Source: an uncultured Porphyromonadaceae bacterium
GTDB lineage: Bacteria; Bacteroidota; Bacteroidia; Bacteroidales; Muribaculaceae
Reading direction: 5' to 3'
Assembly: GCA_947174225.1 (NCBI GenBank)
Contig: CAMWIF010000073.1
Span: 1-9,680 of the forward strand
Length of the DNA stretch: 9,680 bases
A program made the position numbers and the translations under genes. The notes below the pieces were generated by a model, which was given only the letters and a program-made list of their open reading frames with translations, did no database searches and was not told where the DNA came from. Positions 6,686-9,680 of this stretch are shown here, in pieces. Each line of letters begins with the position of its first letter. Position 1 is the stretch's first letter.

Positions 6686-7320
6686 AAATCATGTTTGGGT
6701 TGATTACGACCACCGGTAAGAAGCGATCTGATATAGTCGGTGAGCAGCTTCACGGCAACCTTGTTATTGCCACCCTGAGGCACAATAAGATCGGCATATC
6801 TCTTCGACGGCTCAATGTAAAGCTCATGCATAGGCTTAAGGGTTTCCTGGTAACGATCTATCACCATCTGCGGTGTGCGTCCACGTTCTATGCAATCTCT
6901 CTTGATTACTCTTATCAGTCGCTCATCGGCATCGGCATCAACAAAGACCTTCACATCCATCATATCACGCAGATGCTTATCGGTCAATACAAGAATACCC
7001 TCCACCACAACCACCTCACGCGGTTTCAAGGTCACCGTCTCCTTCATGCGTGAACAGGTGAGAAAATCATAAGTAGGCATTTCTACCGTTTTTCCCTCTT
7101 TCAATGCCTGAAGCTGGCTGCAAAGCAGCGACCACTCTATCGAGGCAGGCTCATCGTAGTTCATCTTGAGACGCTCTTCCAACGGAATGTGAGCATTGTT
7201 TTTATAATAGCAGTCTTGAGGCATCACCGCCACTTCATCTTTCGGAAGCGACTCGATGATTCTTCTCACCACTGTTGTCTTACCGGATCCTGTGCCTCCG
7301 GCTATACCGATCACCAACAT
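6682..7320 (-). CDS. udk: Uridine kinase
   Basis: Uridine kinase phosphorylates uridine and cytidine to UMP and CMP in pyrimidine salvage; it is cytoplasmic. The 212 residues match the family. The P-loop is GGTGSGKT at 8-15. QDCYYK (35-40) supplies Asp36 and the nucleoside-site tyrosines, YDFLTCSR (84-91) is the conserved substrate-site block (usually YDFxxHTR; here Cys replaces His), VVVVEGIL (103-110) is the Walker B-like strand, and RDCIERGRT (141-149) is the lid with its arginines. It is the first gene of a long operon: a good promoter lies 65-95 bases upstream and the stop overlaps the lptB start by four bases (ATGA). The pairing of salvage with LPS export is probably one of convenience. 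Confidence 0.93.
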   Translation of the reverse strand: MLVIGIAGGTGSGKTTVVRRIIESLPKDEVAVMPQDCYYKNNAHIPLEERLKMNYDEPASIEWSLLCSQLQALKEGKTVEMPTYDFLTCSRMKETVTLKPREVVVVEGILVLTDKHLRDMMDVKVFVDADADERLIRVIKRDCIERGRTPQMVIDRYQETLKPMHELYIEPSKRYADLIVPQGGNNKVAVKLLTDYIRSLLTGGRNQPKHDL

Positions 7321-7350
7321 TGTTCTTTCAGTTTTTCTTCTGGTTAATAT

Positions 7351-7368
7351 CCCGACTTTAACGACGGG
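7351..7368 (-). promoter_or_regulatory. Small hairpin in the udk leader
   Basis: The plus strand reads CCCGACTTTAACGACGGG; the arms CCCG/CGGG pair perfectly and one more C-G pair follows after an A-A mismatch, with a loop of six bases. It falls about 10-30 bases into the predicted udk transcript. There is no U-run after it, so it is not an ordinary terminator. It may affect mRNA stability, or be chance. Confidence 0.25.
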
Positions 7369-7384
7369 AAGTCATAGTGAAAGG

Positions 7385-7415
7385 CAAAATTACGAAAAAA
7401 TCCCATATATTCAAA
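7385..7415 (-). promoter_or_regulatory. Bacteroidetes-type promoter of the udk-lptB-CPBP-holA operon
   Basis: On the minus strand TTTG (7412-7415) is followed by 19 bases and then TAATTTTG (7385-7392), a full match to the -33/-7 consensus. Transcription should begin near 7378-7381, leaving a leader of about 60 bases before the udk ATG at 7320. Confidence 0.75.
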
Positions 7416-7452
7416 TTTTAACTGCTCCTCAATCCCGATAATTGTTCGTTAT

Positions 7453-7483
7453 TTCGGATTTACATCAATGAAATTCGGATTTA
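7453..7483 (+). repeat. Tandem direct repeat TTCGGATTTA, 21-base period
   Basis: TTCGGATTTA occurs at 7453-7462 and again at 7474-7483, identical and in the same orientation, with start points 21 bases apart (two helical turns). Both lie just upstream of the -33 element of mlaE, at about -80 to -50 from the predicted start, which suits an activator that binds as a pair on one face. They also sit about 75-105 bases upstream of the udk start, so either gene could be the target. Confidence 0.45.
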
Positions 7484-7498
7484 AAGGACATAAAGAGG

Positions 7499-7526
7499 TT
7501 GAAATAACGATTTTTTTGTAATTTTG
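7499..7526 (+). promoter_or_regulatory. Bacteroidetes-type promoter of mlaE-mlaF
   Basis: TTG (7499-7501, three of the four consensus bases of TTTG) is followed by 17 bases and TAATTTTG (7519-7526), a full match to the -7 element. Transcription should start near 7530-7533. Confidence 0.65.
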
Positions 7527-7560
7527 CACAGTATTATGTTATATCTACGAAGTCATTTGC

Positions 7561-7593
7561 CTGTCGTGCAAATCTGCCGGCTGCAACCGACGG
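7561..7593 (+). promoter_or_regulatory. Possible stem-loop in the mlaE leader
   Basis: CTGTCG (7561-7566) can pair with CGACGG (7588-7593, one T-G wobble). TGCA (7567-7570) pairs with TGCA (7582-7585); the two right-hand parts are separated by a 2-base bulge, and the loop is 11 bases. It ends 30 bases before the mlaE ATG and could shape translation or stability. It does not match a riboswitch class that I can recognise. Confidence 0.3.
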
Positions 7594-7623
7594 AGTGTTT
7601 CCGTATAAAAAATATTATATGCA

Positions 7624-8370
7624 ATGATAGTATCCTCTATTGCTTCTTTCGGACGCTACTGCCTTTTCTTAGGGCAAGTGTTTCGGCTTCCCGATAAGGG
7701 AAAAGTGTTTTTTCAGCGGCTTGTGTTTGAGATCAGCAAACTCGGTGTTGACTCTATTCCGCTTGTAATAATAATCTCGCTCTTTATCGGCGCTGTCATC
7801 ACCATACAGATGACCATCAATATCGTGTCGCCGCTTATTCCATCCTACTCCACCGGCCTCGCCACCCGTGAAATCCTGCTCCTGGAATTTTCATCCTCGA
7901 TGATGTGCCTTATTTTGGCAGGTAAGGTAGGCAGTAACATTGCTTCCGAGATAGGCACAATGAGAGTGACCGAACAGATTGATGCCCTCGACATTATGGG
8001 CATCAACTCAGCCAACTTCATCGTGCTCCCGAAGATTATCGGTTTCGTGCTCTTTGTGCCTGTGCTTTGTGTGCTCTCTATGTTTACAGGTCTTGTAGGC
8101 GGTTGGTTTATAGCACAGTTCACCTCGATGCTTACTGTTGAGAATTATGTATTCGGCATACAGTCGTTCTTCAATGAATGGTATGTCTGGTATGGCATCA
8201 TTAAGACCATAGTCTTCGCCTTTATTATATCGACAGTGGCAGCCTATTATGGCTACTATGTAAAGGGTGGCGCCCTTGAAGTAGGTCAGGCAAGTACAAA
8301 GGCAGTGGTGTCAAGCTCCATCCTTATCCTCCTTGCCGACGTGATTCTCACAAAACTTCTCCTCCAGTAA
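7624..8370 (+). CDS. mlaE: MlaE/YrbE-family ABC transporter permease
   Basis: MlaE is the inner-membrane permease of the Mla-type system that moves phospholipids between the membranes and keeps outer-membrane asymmetry. The 248 residues fit the family. The diagnostic block is GKVGSNIASEIGTMRVTEQ at 100-118, continuing as IDALDIMGIN to about 128. Five hydrophobic stretches are visible (about 43-62, 85-100, 133-168, 190-212, 228-246). The start is the ATG behind an A/T-only leader (AAAAAATATTATATGCA), typical of Bacteroidetes. It leads a two-gene unit with mlaF, 10 bases apart, under its own promoter. No MCE-domain gene (mlaD) follows here, so the periplasmic lipid-binding partner must be encoded elsewhere. 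Confidence 0.92.
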   Translation: MIVSSIASFGRYCLFLGQVFRLPDKGKVFFQRLVFEISKLGVDSIPLVIIISLFIGAVITIQMTINIVSPLIPSYSTGLATREILLLEFSSSMMCLILAGKVGSNIASEIGTMRVTEQIDALDIMGINSANFIVLPKIIGFVLFVPVLCVLSMFTGLVGGWFIAQFTSMLTVENYVFGIQSFFNEWYVWYGIIKTIVFAFIISTVAAYYGYYVKGGALEVGQASTKAVVSSSILILLADVILTKLLLQ

Positions 8371-8380
8371 ATTCACTGTT

Positions 8381-9160
8381 ATGATTGAAGCTAAAAACGT
8401 ATCAAAATGGTTCGACGGACAGAGAGTGCTATACGACATCTCTGCCACATTTGAGACCGGAAAAACCAATCTCATCATCGGACAGAGCGGCTCCGGCAAG
8501 ACCGTGTTTATGAAGTGCCTTATCGGGCTGCTCACACCCGAGGAGGGGGTAATCCTTTACGACGGGCGTAAATTTCGTTCTATGAATACGGAGGAGAAAC
8601 GTAAGCTCCGCACTGAAATCGGTATGCTTTTCCAAGGTTCCGCACTCTTCGATAACGAGACCGTGCTTGGCAACGTGATGTTTCCGCTTAAGATGTTCAG
8701 CAAAATGAGCCGGGAGGAGCAGCTTGAAAGAGCCCACTTCTGTATCAAGCGTGTGGGTCTAACTAATGCCGATGAAAAGTATCCGTCAGAAATATCCGGC
8801 GGTATGCAGAAACGTGTGGCGATTGCACGTGCCATTGCGCTCAATCCTAAATACCTCTTCTGCGACGAGCCTAACTCCGGTCTTGACCCCCGCACCTCTA
8901 TCTTGATTGATGAACTATTGAGCGACATCACCCACGAATACGGCATCACCACCATTATCAATACTCACGATATGAACTCTGTGCTCGGAATAGGTGAACA
9001 CATTGTCTTTATCAACAAGGGACATTGCGACTGGACAGGCTCTGACCGTAACATTTTCAGAAGCACGAATAAAGACCTCAACGACTTCGTATTCGCATCG
9101 AAACTCTTCAAGGAGGTGAAACTCTTCCTTGAAAGGGAGTATGAGGCTCAAAAAGACTAA
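8381..9160 (+). CDS. mlaF: MlaF-type ABC transporter ATP-binding protein
   Basis: This 259-residue ATPase drives lipid transport by MlaE. All ABC motifs are intact: Walker A GQSGSGKT at 34-41, Q-loop Gln85 (GMLFQGSALF), signature ISGGMQKR at 138-145, Walker B YLFCDEP at 158-164 and H-loop His196 (NTHDMNS). GMLFQGSALFDNETVLGNV and SGGMQKRVAIARAIA are typical of the MlaF branch. The C-terminal tail of about 25 residues after DLNDFVFAS is helical and charged. It follows mlaE by 10 bases; the mlaE stop lies in an imperfect palindrome (CAGTAAATTCACTG, 8365-8378) that may influence coupling. Its stop is 11 bases from the stop of the convergent lipB gene. Confidence 0.92.
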   Translation: MIEAKNVSKWFDGQRVLYDISATFETGKTNLIIGQSGSGKTVFMKCLIGLLTPEEGVILYDGRKFRSMNTEEKRKLRTEIGMLFQGSALFDNETVLGNVMFPLKMFSKMSREEQLERAHFCIKRVGLTNADEKYPSEISGGMQKRVAIARAIALNPKYLFCDEPNSGLDPRTSILIDELLSDITHEYGITTIINTHDMNSVLGIGEHIVFINKGHCDWTGSDRNIFRSTNKDLNDFVFASKLFKEVKLFLEREYEAQKD

Positions 9161-9171
9161 TTTCTGTTTCC

Positions 9172-9680
9172 CTAAACAGTTTTAGCGTTTTCTCCAAGCA
9201 ATTTCAAAAACTCAGAGCTAAGGTCGCTCTTTACTTTTGCAATATCCAAATCCCTGCCGGTTTCGACACTCATAGAGGTTACACCTTTGTCGATAAACCC
9301 GCAGGGATTTATCATACTGAAACCTCTAAGATCGGTGTTGACATTGAGTGCCAAGCCGTGCATTGTGCAGAAACGACTGCATTTCACCCCCAAGGCACAT
9401 ATCTTGCGTTCTCGCGAAGTCCCTTTCTCAATCCAAACTCCGGAAGCACCATCTACCCTCTCTCCTATTATTCCATATTTAGCGATGGTTCGTATAACAG
9501 CTTCCTCAAGCAAATTTACATAATTCTTCACTCCAAGACTATGCCTTTCGAGGTCAAGAATAGGATACATCACAATCTGCCCCGGTCCGTGGAATGTTAT
9601 GTCACCTCCGCGCTCTATTCGTCTGCACTCCACGCCTCTCTTTGCCAACTCCTCATCTGAAAGGAGCAAATTCGATGTCT
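9172..9680 (-). CDS. lipB: Octanoyl-[acyl carrier protein]-protein octanoyltransferase (5' end beyond the window)
   Basis: LipB moves octanoyl groups from acyl carrier protein to lipoate-dependent enzymes, the first step of lipoate synthesis. The frame is open at the right edge (...TSNLLLSDEEL), so the true start is outside; the TTG at 9669 is internal, because the family has conserved residues before NLLLS. Seen are ERGGDITFHGPGQIVMYPI (the family's substrate-site block), KICALGVKCSR with the catalytic lysine, MHGLALNVNTDL, and INPCGFIDKGVTSM with the catalytic cysteine. The 169 codons present cover most of a roughly 220-residue enzyme. It is transcribed toward mlaF, with 11 bases between stops. 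The short inverted repeat CTAAA/TTTAG at 9172-9185 is too weak to call a terminator. Confidence 0.93.
   Translation of the reverse strand, partial: TSNLLLSDEELAKRGVECRRIERGGDITFHGPGQIVMYPILDLERHSLGVKNYVNLLEEAVIRTIAKYGIIGERVDGASGVWIEKGTSRERKICALGVKCSRFCTMHGLALNVNTDLRGFSMINPCGFIDKGVTSMSVETGRDLDIAKVKSDLSSEFLKLLGENAKTV

Larger units (their letters stand above)
7321..7623. other. Divergent intergenic region between udk and mlaE
   Basis: These 303 bases contain no credible gene. In order they hold the udk leader with a small GC-rich hairpin (7351-7368), the minus-strand udk promoter (7385-7415), a tandem 10-base repeat (7453-7483), the plus-strand mlaE promoter (7499-7526), and an untranslated mlaE leader of about 90 bases with a possible stem (7561-7593). 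The two promoters are about 85 bases apart, back to back. Confidence 0.7.

Noticed and set aside
8429..8961. Minus-strand frames of 102 and 134 codons
   Set aside because: They are antisense to mlaF, which carries all ABC ATPase motifs on the plus strand.
9172..9185. Inverted repeat CTAAA-CAGT-TTTAG at the mlaF/lipB junction
   Set aside because: Five A/T-rich pairs are too weak for a terminator; the repeat also falls in the lipB stop codon region.
9667..9669. TTG as the start codon of lipB
   Set aside because: The frame continues upstream to the window edge with family-like residues (TSNLLLSDEEL), so this TTG is an internal leucine codon.

Overview
The window reads as chromosomal DNA from a gut-type member of the Bacteroidales (Bacteroidota). 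The signs are three promoters of the Bacteroidetes sigma-factor type (TTTG, about 17-23 bases, TAnnTTTG), A-rich start regions without Shine-Dalgarno sequences, an outer-membrane barrel of the Bacteroidetes TonB-receptor type, and a membrane-bound helix-turn-helix regulator of a kind common in that phylum. A family-level assignment (for example Muribaculaceae) would be a guess.

Left part, bases 1-2043, minus strand: a compact lipoprotein-like, single-pass membrane regulator with a C-terminal DNA-binding domain is followed by the first 303 codons of an outer-membrane beta-barrel protein of the TonB-dependent receptor type, which runs off the left edge. The 140 bases between them hold a clear promoter for the barrel gene, an imperfect dyad inside the promoter spacer, and two copies of a 15-base element placed exactly 63 bases apart. 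This looks like a small membrane-to-promoter regulatory unit.

Middle part, bases 2101-7320, minus strand: a tight gene run starts at a strong promoter near 7400 and reads udk (uridine kinase), lptB (LPS-export ATPase), a CPBP-family membrane protease, holA (DNA polymerase III delta subunit), an EFR1-type flavodoxin/ferredoxin protein, and a PanE/ApbA-family reductase. The first four genes overlap by 1-4 bases at their stop/start codons and are probably translationally coupled. The last two may form a redox pair whose substrate is not evident.

Right part, bases 7321-9680: a 303-base divergent region carries the udk and mlaE promoters, a tandem 10-base repeat spaced by 21 bases just upstream of the mlaE promoter, and a possible leader stem. 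mlaE and mlaF (permease and ATPase of the lipid-transport ABC system) follow on the plus strand. lipB (octanoyltransferase) converges on mlaF from the right edge and is cut at its N terminus.

Most of the window is ordinary core metabolism and envelope biology. The best candidate for something undescribed is the regulator/barrel pair with its phased repeats; the phased repeat at mlaE is second. No mobile element, CRISPR array, tRNA or rRNA is visible.
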